DNA of 64,000 nucleotides from JAWXBA01 sp048499805 (GCA_048499805.1 JASNZF010000006.1:186001-250000); one strand, 5' to 3'; counted from the stretch's first letter, positions 1 to 8,317 are shown. The notes: generated from the sequence alone by a model not told the origin. Numbers and translations are program-made.

Positions 1-445
1 GCCGCATCCGGAAGACATTCGGGCGCTGGCGCTCCATGTCCACCGCACCCATGTAGACCCGGGTCGGCAAGCCGAGCACCGCGCCGGTCAGCGCGGTGGC
101 GACGCCATGCTGCCCGGCGCCGGTCTCCGCGATGAGTCGGGTCTTGCCCAGCCGCCTGGCAAGCAGGCCCTGCCCGAGCGCCTGGTTGGTCTTGTGGGCA
201 CCCCCGTGCAGGAGGTCCTCGCGCTTGAGCCAGATCTCGGATCCGGTGTCGGTGGCGAGGTTGCGGCAGCGGTAGAGCGCGGTGGGCCGGCCGGCGTAGT
301 CACGGAGCAGGGCGCCCAGTTCCGCCCTGAAGGCCGGGTCGTCCATCGCGGCGAGGAATCCCGACTCGAGCTGCTCGAGCGCGGGCATCAGGATCTCGGG
401 AACGTAGCTCCCGCCGAATTCGCCAAAGCGGCCGTCGAGCTTCAC
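1..445 (-). CDS. trpB: Tryptophan synthase beta chain, 3' part cut off by window edge
   Basis: The beta subunit of tryptophan synthase is a PLP enzyme that condenses indole with serine in the last step of Trp synthesis, in a complex with TrpA. The visible N-terminal 148 residues contain the family start GRFGEFGGSYVPE and the PLP-lysine segment KREDLLHGGAHKTNQA, followed by AETGAGQHGVA. The start is a GTG at 445 whose last bases overlap the TGA stop of trpCF (GTGA, 442-445), so the two are probably translationally coupled. The gene runs off the left edge; trpA presumably follows but is not in the window. Confidence 0.97.
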   Translation of the reverse strand, partial: MKLDGRFGEFGGSYVPEILMPALEQLESGFLAAMDDPAFRAELGALLRDYAGRPTALYRCRNLATDTGSEIWLKREDLLHGGAHKTNQALGQGLLARRLGKTRLIAETGAGQHGVATALTGAVLGLPTRVYMGAVDMERQRPNVFRMR

Positions 446-1833
446 CGGGACGCCCCCTGCTGCCGGCGCTCACCGCGGCGGGCGTCGAGGAAGAGTGCCA
501 TGCGGGTCGGATCCTTGCGTCCCGGCGCCCGCTCGACCCCGCTGTTCACGTCCAGGCCCCAGGTCCCCACCGCCTCGGCGGAGGCGGCGGACTCCGGGTT
601 GAGCCCGCCGGCCAGGACCATCCGGCCGAGGTCGGGATGACCGGCCAGCAGGTTCCAGTTGAAGCGCTTGCCGGTCCCGCCCCGGGCCCGGTCGTCGTGG
701 CTGTCGAGCAGCAGGCGGTCGGCACCGGTCTCGGCGAGGCGGGGCACATGATCCCGGACCCGGACCGCCTTCCAGACCTCCCGGCGGCCGCCAAAGGCGT
801 CACGCAGGGCGGCCACCGTCTCCGGGGACTCCTCGCCGTGCAGCTGCACCGCAGCCAGGTCATGCGCCTCGGCGATGCGGGCCACCTCCTCGACGGGAGC
901 GTTGACGAACACCCCCACCCAGCGGAGCGGTGCGGCCCGGCGCACCTGGGTGGCGACCTCGGAGGTTACGACCCGGGGCGATTCCGGGGCGAAGATCATC
1001 CCGCCATGGGTGGCGCCCAGGACGTGGGCGGTGGCGGCGTCCTCGGCCCGGGTCAGCCCGCACACCTTGGTGATGCCATAGAGCAGCGCCCGGGTCGCGT
1101 ACTGGAGGTCGGGTTGCCGCATCAGCGAGGTCCCGACCAGGAACCCATCCACCAGGCCACGCAGGGCGCGGGCATCGTCGTGGGTCCCGATCCCGGATTC
1201 CGAGATCACCAGGCGGTCGCGTGGCACCTGTGGCGCCAGTCGCTCGGTCACGGTGAGGTCGACCTCGAGCGTCTTGAGGTCGCGGTTGTTGATCCCGATG
1301 ATCGGGGCCTCGAGGGCCAGGGCCCGGCCGAGTTCGTCGGCATCGTGCACCTCGGTGAGGACGGCCATCTGGTGGTGGTGGGCCACGTCGCGGCAGGCCC
1401 GATACCCGGCGTCGTCCAGGACGGAGAGCATCAGCAGGATCGCATCGGCGCCGTGCAGGCGGGCCTCGTGGACCTGGTAGGGGTCCACCACGAAGTCCTT
1501 GCAGAGCACCGGGCGGTGGAGAAGGGCACGGAGCGCGGCCATCCGCTCGTGCGAGCCGCCGAAGAACCGCGCATCGGTCAGGACCGAGATCGCGTTGGCG
1601 TGGGGATCGAACGCCGAGGCAACCTGCTGCAGGTTGACCTCGCCCCGGATCTCCCCTTGCGATGGGGAGGCACCCTTGCACTCGAGGATGTAGGCGGTCC
1701 GCGGCTTGCGCAGGGCGCCGGCAAAGTCGCGATCAGACGGCACTAGGCGGTCCTGGAACTCCTCCAGGGGCAGGGTCGCCTTCCGGTGGGCGACTTCGTC
1801 GCGCTTGTGCGCCAGGATCTGCTCAAGTGCCAT
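442..1833 (-). CDS. trpCF: Bifunctional indole-3-glycerol-phosphate synthase / phosphoribosylanthranilate isomerase (fused TrpC-TrpF)
   Basis: One uninterrupted 463-residue protein carries two consecutive enzymes of the Trp pathway. Residues 1-253 are IGP synthase (ILECKGASPSQG, VLCKDFVVDPYQ, INNRDLKTLEVDL, ISESGIG). From about residue 254 comes PRA isomerase (KVCGLTR, VQLHGEE, LLLDS, DVNSGVE). There is almost no linker, the same arrangement as the fused enterobacterial enzyme; many other bacteria encode two separate proteins. The ATG at 1833 was chosen because homology begins there; it lies 11 nt inside the end of trpD. The stop overlaps the trpB start. The fusion point has no stop or frameshift. 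Confidence 0.96.
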   Translation of the reverse strand: MALEQILAHKRDEVAHRKATLPLEEFQDRLVPSDRDFAGALRKPRTAYILECKGASPSQGEIRGEVNLQQVASAFDPHANAISVLTDARFFGGSHERMAALRALLHRPVLCKDFVVDPYQVHEARLHGADAILLMLSVLDDAGYRACRDVAHHHQMAVLTEVHDADELGRALALEAPIIGINNRDLKTLEVDLTVTERLAPQVPRDRLVISESGIGTHDDARALRGLVDGFLVGTSLMRQPDLQYATRALLYGITKVCGLTRAEDAATAHVLGATHGGMIFAPESPRVVTSEVATQVRRAAPLRWVGVFVNAPVEEVARIAEAHDLAAVQLHGEESPETVAALRDAFGGRREVWKAVRVRDHVPRLAETGADRLLLDSHDDRARGGTGKRFNWNLLAGHPDLGRMVLAGGLNPESAASAEAVGTWGLDVNSGVERAPGRKDPTRMALFLDARRGERRQQGASR

Positions 1834-2836
1834 GGGAGAGCTCGATGAAGTGGTCCAGGCGGGCCCGCGGGGTGCCGGCCAGGATGGCCTCCCGCGCCGC
1901 CGCGACGGCGGCCGGCAGCGTGGGGTAGCGGTCGGCGACCCAGGCGAGGGCGCCCGCGTTGAGGGCCACCGCGTTGGTCTGGGCCTCCGTGGCGCGCCCG
2001 GAGAGGAGGTCCCGCAGCCAGGCGGCGTTCTCCTCGGGGCCGCCCCCGAGGAGCGCATCGGCCGGCGCGGCGGGCACCCCGGCGCGCTCCGGGGTGACCA
2101 TGAAGGTATCCAGGGTGCCGTCCTTCCACCGGGCCACGGTGGAGCTGCCATGGAGCACCAGCTCATCGTGTCCGGCCCCATGGACCACGAGCGCCGCACG
2201 GCAGCCGAGCAACCCCAGGGTTTCGGCCAGCGGCGCCACCAGCTGCGGGTCGTAGACCCCCATCAGCTGGACCGGCGGCCGGGCCGGGTTGGCCAGCGGG
2301 CCAAGGAGGTTGAACATCGTGCGGGTGGCGAGGGTGCGGCGCACCGGCATCGCGTGGCGGACTCCCGGGTGATACTGGGGCGCGAGCATGAAGCAGACAC
2401 CCACGGTGTCCAGGCAGTGCCGGGAGACTTCGGGGGGGGCGTCGAGCCGGGCGCCGAGGATCTCCAGCACGTCGGCGGACCCGCAGCGCGAGGAGACCGA
2501 GCGGTTGCCGTGCTTGGCGACGGGCAGCCCGAGGTCGGCGGCCACGAAGGCCGCGGCGGTGGAGACGTTGAGCGAGCCGACCCCGTCGCCGCCGGTGCCG
2601 CAGGTGTCGGCGAAGGGATAGTCGGGCCGGGGGAAGGGGACCGCGCTCTCGCGCATCGCCTGGGCGGCACCCGCGATCTCCAGCGGGGTCTCGCCCCGGG
2701 TCTTGAGCGCCGCCAGCAGCGCCGCGATCTCCACCTCGCCGAAGTCGCCCTGCACGATGCCCCGGAAGAGCCCGAACGACTCGTCGCGGTTCAGGCTCCG
2801 GGTGCGCAGGAGGTCGAGGGTCTCACCGGCGCGCAT
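1823..2836 (-). CDS. trpD: Anthranilate phosphoribosyltransferase
   Basis: Transfers phosphoribose from PRPP to anthranilate, the second step of the Trp branch. The 337-residue protein has the family's usual length and its signatures in order: CGTGGDGVGSLNVST (PRPP/phosphate loop), KHGNRSVSS, and NLLGPLANPARP. It overlaps trpG by 14 nt upstream and trpCF by 11 nt downstream, so it sits in the middle of a tightly coupled operon. It is separate from trpG, unlike the fused trpGD of enterobacteria. Confidence 0.97.
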   Translation of the reverse strand: MRAGETLDLLRTRSLNRDESFGLFRGIVQGDFGEVEIAALLAALKTRGETPLEIAGAAQAMRESAVPFPRPDYPFADTCGTGGDGVGSLNVSTAAAFVAADLGLPVAKHGNRSVSSRCGSADVLEILGARLDAPPEVSRHCLDTVGVCFMLAPQYHPGVRHAMPVRRTLATRTMFNLLGPLANPARPPVQLMGVYDPQLVAPLAETLGLLGCRAALVVHGAGHDELVLHGSSTVARWKDGTLDTFMVTPERAGVPAAPADALLGGGPEENAAWLRDLLSGRATEAQTNAVALNAGALAWVADRYPTLPAAVAAAREAILAGTPRARLDHFIELSHGT

Positions 2837-3422
2837 GACCCGCCTCGGCCCAGCGCATCACGTTGGCGATCATCCGGCTGCCGAGTGGCGTCAGGATCGA
2901 TTCGGGGTGGAACTGCACGCCGAGCATCGGGGCGGTGGCGTGGGAGACCGCCATCACCAGCGGCCCGCCGGTGGCGATCGGCTGGAGCGGCGCCGGGACC
3001 GTGAACGCACCGAGCGAGTGGTATCGCCCCACGGTGAGCGGCGAGGGAAGCCCCTCGAAGAGCGCCCCGCCCTCGTGCTCCACGCGCGAGGTCTTGCCGT
3101 GGAGGATCTCCCCGGCGGATCCGATCACCCCGCCGTACGCCTCGATCATCGCCTGGTGGCCCAGGCAGACGCCGAACAGCGGGACCCGGCCCTCGGCGAG
3201 GCGCACCAGCTCCAGGCAACAGCCCGCGTTCCGTGGCTCGCCGGGGCCGGGCGAGAGCACCAGGAGCGCGGGCCCGTCCCCCGCCTCGGCCAGCGCCAGC
3301 GCGTGTGCCGCCGAGACGGTGTTGCGCCACACCTCGACCTCGGCGCCCCGCTTGGCGAACTCGTCCACCAGGTTCCAGGTGAAGGAGTCGAAGTTGTCGA
3401 TGAACACCACCCGGAGGGTCAT
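2823..3422 (-). CDS. trpG: Anthranilate synthase component II, glutamine amidotransferase
   Basis: Class I glutamine amidotransferase that supplies ammonia to TrpE for making anthranilate from chorismate. The 199 residues show the oxyanion segment LSPGPGEP, the nucleophile motif GVCLGHQ and the catalytic HPES near the C-terminus. The start ATG (3422) overlaps the trpE stop as ATGA (3419-3422). A para-aminobenzoate synthase (pabA) role is possible in organisms with only one copy, but the operon position argues for tryptophan synthesis. Confidence 0.95.
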   Translation of the reverse strand: MTLRVVFIDNFDSFTWNLVDEFAKRGAEVEVWRNTVSAAHALALAEAGDGPALLVLSPGPGEPRNAGCCLELVRLAEGRVPLFGVCLGHQAMIEAYGGVIGSAGEILHGKTSRVEHEGGALFEGLPSPLTVGRYHSLGAFTVPAPLQPIATGGPLVMAVSHATAPMLGVQFHPESILTPLGSRMIANVMRWAEAGHARR

Positions 3423-5002
3423 GCCACCTCCTGGCCGGTGATGGCGCGCACCACGGCGGCGGCCTTTTGCCGGGTTTCCTGCGCCTCGGCCGCGGGGTCG
3501 GAGTCGAACACCACCCCCGCGCCGGCCCGCACCTGGGCGATCCCCTCGCGCACGAGCGCCGAGCGGATGATGATCGCGCTGTCGAATTCGCCGGTGTCAG
3601 TCAGGTAGCCGATCGCGCCCCCGTAGGGGCCACGCGCGGTGGCCTCGGCCCCGCGCAGCAGCTGGGCGGCGCGGACCTTGGGGGCCCCGACCAGGGTCCC
3701 CATGTTCATCGAGGCGGCATAGGCGTGGAGGGCGTCGAGGTCGGGCTGGAGCTGTCCGGTCACCTCGGAGACCAGGTGCATGACGTGCGAGTACCGCTCC
3801 ACCGCCAGCAGCCGCACCAGGGCCCGCGTGCCCGGAGTGGAGACCCGGGCCACGTCGTTCCGGGCCAGGTCCACCAGCATCAGGTGCTCGGCAACCTCCT
3901 TGGTGTCGGTGCGGAGGGCCGCCTCGAGCCGGGCATCGAGGTCGGCATCCACCGATCCGTCCGGGGCTCGTCCCCGGCGGACCGTCCCCGCGATCGGCCG
4001 GATCATCACGGTGCGTGGCGCGCCGCCGACCTTGACGCTGGTCTCGGGCGAGGCGCCGAAGAGGGTGTATTCCGGGGCCACCACGTGGAACATGTAGGGG
4101 CTGGGGTTCGAGGACCGCAGGCGGCCGTACGCCGCCAGCGTCTCGGTGCAGGAAATCGTAAAGGTGCGCGAAGGGACGATCTGGAAGACATCGCCGGAGT
4201 GAATGTGCCGCTTGAGCCGGGTGACAAGCGCCGCGAACTCCGCATCGTCCATGTCGGCCGAGACGGCGCCAGTGTTACCCGGTGTGTCGGCCGGACGCGG
4301 TCCCGGACCCGCGCCCACCTGCTCGGCCAGCCGGCTGATCGCGACCGTCGCGTCATGGTACCGGCGCTCGGCGTCGGTGCCCCCCATCACCAGGGCGAGC
4401 ACCGTGGTGGCGTTGCGCAGGTGATCTACCACCACCACCTGCTCCGGCAGCCAGAAGTCGTAGCGGGGAAAGGCCACCGGGTCCGAGGCGGGTGGCGGGA
4501 GCGGCTCGAAGAGGTCCACCAGGTCATAGCTGAAGATTCCGGCCACCATGTGGTTCAGGTCGGCGGGTCGGGAGGACAGCTTCACCTCGCCGGCGAGCAC
4601 CCGGAGCACGTCGAGCGGTGAGGGGGCGCGGCCGCGGGCGGCCTCGTCCATCTCCTGGCCCTTCGGATCGGCGAAGGTGGCGGTGAGCGTCCCGGCCCGG
4701 TGGACCACCTCGGACCGGGCGGCAAGTCGCTCTGCCAGCCAGGGCAGGAGTGCCTGGCCGTTCGCCGTCAGGGCGTCCACCTGCACCGCCAGCCCCAGGC
4801 ACCGCACCCGGAGCGCCGCCTGCACCATCAGGAGGCTGCGCTCCCCGGCACCGGTGGTGGCGTCGGCCGACTCGAGCAGGAGGGTGTGCGCGGCGCGCCC
4901 GCCCTCGGTGAGCCGGCCATAGAGGGCCAGGGGATCGGGCGCGCCGATCAGCCGCCGGGAGAGCGGGAGCACCTCGCCGGCGGGCAGCTCGAGCGGGGTC
5001 AC
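3419..5002 (-). CDS. trpE: Anthranilate synthase component I
   Basis: Chorismate-utilising subunit of anthranilate synthase, the committed step to tryptophan. The predicted 527-residue protein has an N-terminal LLESAD motif, the segment known in TrpE to bind feedback-inhibiting tryptophan. The catalytic half has FGASPETSV, RPIAGTVRRGR, DLARNDVARV and GTLVGAPKVRA. I chose the GTG at 5002, where homology begins and which overlaps the aroF stop as GTGA (4999-5002); a longer reading upstream only runs into aroF in another frame. The LLES motif implies feedback inhibition in addition to attenuation of the operon. Confidence 0.96.
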   Translation of the reverse strand: MTPLELPAGEVLPLSRRLIGAPDPLALYGRLTEGGRAAHTLLLESADATTGAGERSLLMVQAALRVRCLGLAVQVDALTANGQALLPWLAERLAARSEVVHRAGTLTATFADPKGQEMDEAARGRAPSPLDVLRVLAGEVKLSSRPADLNHMVAGIFSYDLVDLFEPLPPPASDPVAFPRYDFWLPEQVVVVDHLRNATTVLALVMGGTDAERRYHDATVAISRLAEQVGAGPGPRPADTPGNTGAVSADMDDAEFAALVTRLKRHIHSGDVFQIVPSRTFTISCTETLAAYGRLRSSNPSPYMFHVVAPEYTLFGASPETSVKVGGAPRTVMIRPIAGTVRRGRAPDGSVDADLDARLEAALRTDTKEVAEHLMLVDLARNDVARVSTPGTRALVRLLAVERYSHVMHLVSEVTGQLQPDLDALHAYAASMNMGTLVGAPKVRAAQLLRGAEATARGPYGGAIGYLTDTGEFDSAIIIRSALVREGIAQVRAGAGVVFDSDPAAEAQETRQKAAAVVRAITGQEVA

Positions 5003-6015
5003 GTGAAGGTCTTGCCCGCGGCGGCGACGAAGGGGACCAGGTCGCGCATCAGGGCGGCAAACTGCTCGGGGTAGAGCGACTGCTTGCCGTCGGAGAGTGC
5101 CACCGACGGGTCGCAGTGGACCTCGATCAGGAGGCCGTCGGCACCGCAGGCCACCGCCGCCTTGGACATCGGCGCGACCAGGTCGCGGACGCCGGTGCCG
5201 TGCGAGGGGTCCACCACGACCGGGAGGTGGCTGCGCGACTTGATGACGGGGATCGCGTTCAGGTCCAGGGTGTTCCGGGTCGCGGTCTCGAAGGTCTGGA
5301 TCCCCCGCTCGCACAGGATCACGTTCGGGTTCCCCTCCGCCAGGATGTACTCGGCCGCCATCAGGAGGTCGTCGATCCGGGCGGCCATGCCGCGCTTGAG
5401 CACCACCGGCTTCCGGCTCTGGCCCAGCGCCTTGAGCAGCCGGAAGTTCTGCATGTTGCGGGCGCCGACCTGGAACGCCGAGGCGTACTCCTCGACCAGC
5501 TCCACGTCGGCAACCTCGACCACCTCGGTGAGCGACGGCAGGTGGTGGTGCTCGGCCACGTCGCGGAGGATCTCGAGGCCCTCCTTGCCGAGACCTTGGA
5601 AGGCATAGGGGCTGGTGCGGGGCTTGTAGGCGCCGCCCCGGAGCCCCTTCGCACCGGCCGCCTGGACCGCCGCGGCGGTGGTCATCATCTGCTCGCGCGA
5701 CTCGACGGCGCAGGGGCCGGCGATCACCGTGAAATGCGGCCCGCCCACCGGGACCCCGCCGATGCTCACCACCGAGTCATGCGGGTGCATCTCGCGGCTG
5801 ACCAGCTTGTACTGGGCCAGGATCGGCTGGACCCGCTCCACGGCGGGGTGGCCGTCGAGGTGCAGGGACTCCAGGACCCGCTCATCGCCCAGGGCGCCGA
5901 GCACCGTGCGCTCGGTGCCCGGCATGTAGAGGGGCTTGAGCCCCATGGCGGCGATCCGTTCGAGCAGTTCGTCGGCCTGCGCCTTGGTGGCGTTGCGCTT
6001 CAGGACAATGATCAT
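4999..6015 (-). CDS. aroF: 3-deoxy-7-phosphoheptulonate (DAHP) synthase, type I-beta with regulatory N-terminal domain
   Basis: Condenses phosphoenolpyruvate and erythrose-4-phosphate, the entry to the shikimate pathway. From the ATG at 6015 the protein has 338 residues. The first ~70 (MIIVLKRNATKAQADELLE onward) resemble the ferredoxin-like allosteric domain of type I-beta enzymes such as that of Thermotoga. The barrel shows VIAGPCAVES, GLRGGAYKPRTSPYAFQG, VVLKRGM and VVVDPSHGTG. It is the first enzyme gene after the Trp leader peptide and attenuator, so entry into aromatic synthesis appears tied to Trp-tRNA supply. The symbol is functional; other schemes use aroG or aroA. Confidence 0.93.
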   Translation of the reverse strand: MIIVLKRNATKAQADELLERIAAMGLKPLYMPGTERTVLGALGDERVLESLHLDGHPAVERVQPILAQYKLVSREMHPHDSVVSIGGVPVGGPHFTVIAGPCAVESREQMMTTAAAVQAAGAKGLRGGAYKPRTSPYAFQGLGKEGLEILRDVAEHHHLPSLTEVVEVADVELVEEYASAFQVGARNMQNFRLLKALGQSRKPVVLKRGMAARIDDLLMAAEYILAEGNPNVILCERGIQTFETATRNTLDLNAIPVIKSRSHLPVVVDPSHGTGVRDLVAPMSKAAVACGADGLLIEVHCDPSVALSDGKQSLYPEQFAALMRDLVPFVAAAGKTFT

Positions 6016-6058
6016 CGGGGTCTGTGACTCTCGAATAAGAGGTCTGGGGTCCATGCAA

Positions 6059-6089
6059 GAGGCCCACCGGATCACTCGCGGTGGGCCTC
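6059..6089 (-). terminator. trp attenuator hairpin
   Basis: A perfect 11-bp inverted repeat (arms 6059-6069 and 6079-6089) encloses a 9-nt loop. It lies 29 nt after the trpL stop and 43 nt before the aroF start. On the transcribed strand it is followed by TTGC rather than a long U-tract, so intrinsic termination would rest mainly on the GC-rich stem. Six bases of the leader peptide coding region (6168-6173, at the first Trp codon) can pair with 6096-6101, a candidate alternative structure. Attenuation is inferred from leader peptide plus hairpin; no folding was computed. Confidence 0.75.
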
Positions 6090-6118
6090 GGGAGGTGCCT
6101 GTGCCCGGTCAGGGGCTG

Positions 6119-6193
6119 CTACGCACAATCCGGCCTGCCGCGAGAACCATCGCGCCAGGACCACCACCAGGCAGTGCGGGGGGAATGTGCCAT
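6119..6193 (-). CDS. trpL: trp operon leader peptide
   Basis: A 24-codon reading frame, MAHSPRTAWWWSWRDGSRG followed by RPDCA and a TAG stop. Four of five consecutive codons (residues 9-13) are Trp. The Trp codons end about 65 nt before the perfect hairpin at 6059-6089, close to the geometry of enterobacterial trp attenuators. Stalling at these codons when charged tRNA-Trp is scarce would be expected to prevent the hairpin and let transcription enter aroF-trpEGD-CF-B. No Shine-Dalgarno is visible, and the putative promoter places the transcript start almost at the ATG, so the leader may be translated from a leaderless mRNA. Confidence 0.82.
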   Translation of the reverse strand: MAHSPRTAWWWSWRDGSRGRPDCA

Positions 6194-6229
6194 GGCGGGA
6201 ACGATGTCCGCGGAGGGGCGGTCTGTCAA
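6194..6229 (-). promoter_or_regulatory. Putative trp operon promoter
   Basis: A consensus -35 box TTGACA lies at 6229-6224 on the minus strand. A weak -10 follows 15-17 nt later (GACATC or CATCGT, around 6209-6201). The predicted start is then within a few nt of the trpL ATG at 6193. The -35 is exact; the -10 assignment is uncertain. No TrpR-like operator was recognised. Confidence 0.45.
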
Positions 6230-6344
6230 GGCGGTGGGGCGGATGGGCAGGGGGGCCGCGGGGCAGGGGGGCCGGACAAGTGGACGAAGCGCGAGCATGG
6301 ATGGCAGGCTTGACATGATCGGTTGGTTTGGCAGCTTCGGACCG

Positions 6345-6408
6345 CTGCCCCGCTGCCCCGCTGCCCCGCTGCCCCGCTGCCCCGCTGCCCCGCTGCCCCG
6401 CTGCCCCG
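6345..6408. repeat. Tandem array, eight perfect copies of CTGCCCCG
   Basis: Eight uninterrupted 8-bp units, six bases beyond the TAG stop of the class V aminotransferase. On that gene's sense strand the unit reads CGGGGCAG, giving a G-run every 8 nt. A TTGACA on the plus strand (6310-6315) begins exactly 35 nt before the first unit, the same offset as at the 17445 array. One of five loci in the window with this unit. Confidence 0.98.
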
Positions 6409-6414
6409 CCGACC

Positions 6415-7545
6415 CTACCTCCCCAACGCCCCCATCAGCCGTCCCACGTCGTCCAGGTCATTGTAGACATGAGGAGTGATCCGGAGCGCCGAGCCACGCA
6501 CCGACACGAACACCTGCCTGGTGGCCAGGCGCGAAAGCAAATCAGGTGGCAGTGGTGATGCCGATCGGAGGCCGAGGTAGTGGGGCGCGCGCCGGTCGGG
6601 GGCCACGGCGCGAAGGCCGAGCGCCTCGCCGTCGGCGGCGATGCGGGTGGTGAGCTGGGCGATCGTCGCCGAGATCTCGGTCACGCCCCATGCGAGCAGC
6701 TGGGTCAGCGCCGCGATCGCCATCGGGACGAGGATGAAGTTGCAGGCCTCGCCGGAATCGAAGCGGCGGGCGCCGGGCTGGTAGGTGTCCCGGTAGCGGG
6801 TCAGTCCCGCAAAGTCCTCCGACCCTTCCCGGCCAATCCAGGTCTGCTCGAGGGGGCGACCGTGCTGGTGCTTCGGTGCCACGTACAGGTAGCCCAGTCC
6901 ATAGGGACCCATCAGCCACTTGTATCCGGCCGCGACGAGGTAGTCGGGTTGGACCGACGCGAGGTCCAACGGAAGGGCGCCGAGCGACTGGGTGGCGTCC
7001 ACCACCAGCGCGGCCCCGACCGCGCGTAGTCCGGTGCTGATCGCGGCCAGGTCGAGGAGGCCGCCATCGGTCCAGTGGCAGTGGGGCAGGCACGCGACCG
7101 CCGTGCGGTCGGTGATCCGCGAGAGCACCGCACTGGTCCAGTCGTCATCGGTGGGGCGGGGAACCACGACCAATTCGGCCCCGGCACGCGCGGCAGCATC
7201 CATCCACGGGTAGACCATCGACGGGAAGCCCTCGTCCAGCACCAGCACCTTCTGCCCCGGCCGCAGTGGCAGGTTGGCGACCGCCGTCGCGATGCCGTAG
7301 CTCACCGACGGCACCAGGGCGATATCCTCGGCGGTAGCACCCAGCAGCGTCGCAAAGCGTTCACGCAGGGCGGCGGGACCGGTGAAGAAGTCGTCGGCCT
7401 TGATCGTCCAGGGGTGCTGCTTGGCCTGGACGCCGACCTCTCCCTGCTGCACCACCGTCCTGAGGAGCGGTGACATGTAGGCGCAATTGAGGTAGGTGAC
7501 CCCGTCCGGGATGGCGAAGAGGTGGCGCTGGCTGGGGATGGGCAT
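6415..7545 (-). CDS. Class V aminotransferase / cysteine desulfurase-like PLP enzyme
   Basis: A 376-residue fold-type I PLP enzyme of the aminotransferase class V group, which includes cysteine desulfurases, isopenicillin N epimerases and kynureninase-like enzymes. The PLP-binding Asp lies in VVDATQSLGALPLD and the Schiff-base Lys is about K209 in AAGYKWLMGPYGLGYLYV. No desulfurase catalytic Cys loop was recognised, so the substrate is unknown. The start at 7545 gives the usual family N-terminus (FAIPDGVTYLNCAYMSPL); further upstream the frame runs through low-complexity DNA. A pyrimidine-rich array precedes the start and a G-rich octamer array follows the stop. Confidence 0.85.
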   Translation of the reverse strand: MPIPSQRHLFAIPDGVTYLNCAYMSPLLRTVVQQGEVGVQAKQHPWTIKADDFFTGPAALRERFATLLGATAEDIALVPSVSYGIATAVANLPLRPGQKVLVLDEGFPSMVYPWMDAAARAGAELVVVPRPTDDDWTSAVLSRITDRTAVACLPHCHWTDGGLLDLAAISTGLRAVGAALVVDATQSLGALPLDLASVQPDYLVAAGYKWLMGPYGLGYLYVAPKHQHGRPLEQTWIGREGSEDFAGLTRYRDTYQPGARRFDSGEACNFILVPMAIAALTQLLAWGVTEISATIAQLTTRIAADGEALGLRAVAPDRRAPHYLGLRSASPLPPDLLSRLATRQVFVSVRGSALRITPHVYNDLDDVGRLMGALGR

Positions 7546-7560
7546 GGTGGGAATGTATGT

Positions 7561-7602
7561 GGGGATCGGGTATGGCGAATAGGGACTGGGAACTGGGGAT
7601 TG
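7561..7602. repeat. Degenerate purine-rich short repeat upstream of the aminotransferase
   Basis: Imperfect 7-8 bp units of the type AGGGACTGGG / AACTGGGGAT. They are pyrimidine-rich on the sense strand of the aminotransferase that starts at 7545. Similar degenerate blocks occur near 16500, 47100 and 54830. Confidence 0.7.
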
Positions 7603-7759
7603 GTGAGAGTGACGGGGGGCGTCTCGAGCTTGTACAGTCGCCGCTCGGGTGTGTTGTGTCCGATCGGGCGGGGATGGCGTCCCCCATCCAGTGATCCTGA
7701 CCCGCTGCCTCCCGAGGGGATACGGCGGGTTGCAGTTCTCCCGATTCCCTGAGGAACCG

Positions 7760-8317
7760 ATGCGTGTCATCGCTGCTGCAGTTGCCCTCGCCCTGGCCGC
7801 CACCACCGCTCAGGCTCAGGTCGCCATCAACCCGAAGGTCGGCGTGAGCATTTCCGACCTGAATTCCACCACCGCGGATGTCGACACCAAGAGCAGACTC
7901 GGCTATCAAGCTGGAGTGGATCTCCGACTCGGTGGTGCGGTATACCTGCAGCCCGGCGCCTACTACCAGCAGACCGGTCTGGAACAGAGCTCCAACCTCT
8001 CGGGGTCTTACGATATTGATGCGCGGGGCCTGCACTTTCCTGTCCTGGTCGGCATCCGGACGGGGCTTGGGTTGGCCGGAGTCCGGATCGTGGCGGGGCC
8101 GGCGCTGACGATCGTCCGGTCCGTCAAGGACAACGATGGGGGTATCGTGAAGGCGGACCTGACGGAGCGTCGGTGGGGTGGCATGGCGGGGGTCGGGGTC
8201 GACCTGCTCGGGCTTACGGTGGACCTCTCGGGGGAGGTGGGGTTCACAAAGTTCTTCGAGACCGGCAGCAACGAGAAGCTGCGGACGATTCGGCTCTCGG
8301 GTGGGTTGCGATTCTAG
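7760..8317 (+). CDS. Outer-membrane beta-barrel protein (porin-like, small)
   Basis: A 185-residue protein with a clear Sec signal peptide (MRVIAAAVALALAATTAQA, cleavage before QVAINPK). It then shows alternating hydrophobic strands rich in Gly and aromatic residues and ends in GGLRF, a terminal Phe typical of outer-membrane barrels. The length and the NPKVGVSISDLNS start resemble the outer-membrane-protein beta-barrel/PorT-like family. The ATG at 7760 has a GAGGAA Shine-Dalgarno 6 nt upstream. Function is unknown. It is followed by a hairpin at 8360-8410 and a tRNA gene on the other strand. Confidence 0.75.
   Translation: MRVIAAAVALALAATTAQAQVAINPKVGVSISDLNSTTADVDTKSRLGYQAGVDLRLGGAVYLQPGAYYQQTGLEQSSNLSGSYDIDARGLHFPVLVGIRTGLGLAGVRIVAGPALTIVRSVKDNDGGIVKADLTERRWGGMAGVGVDLLGLTVDLSGEVGFTKFFETGSNEKLRTIRLSGGLRF

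Noticed and set aside
4999..6075. Longer aroF start at 6075
   Set aside because: The extra 20 residues lie over the attenuator region and do not resemble DAHP synthase; the family N-terminus starts at 6015.
6119..6316. 65-codon protein ending in the trpL sequence
   Set aside because: The first 41 codons cover the predicted promoter and are Pro/Arg-rich; the ATG at 6193 gives a typical leader peptide.
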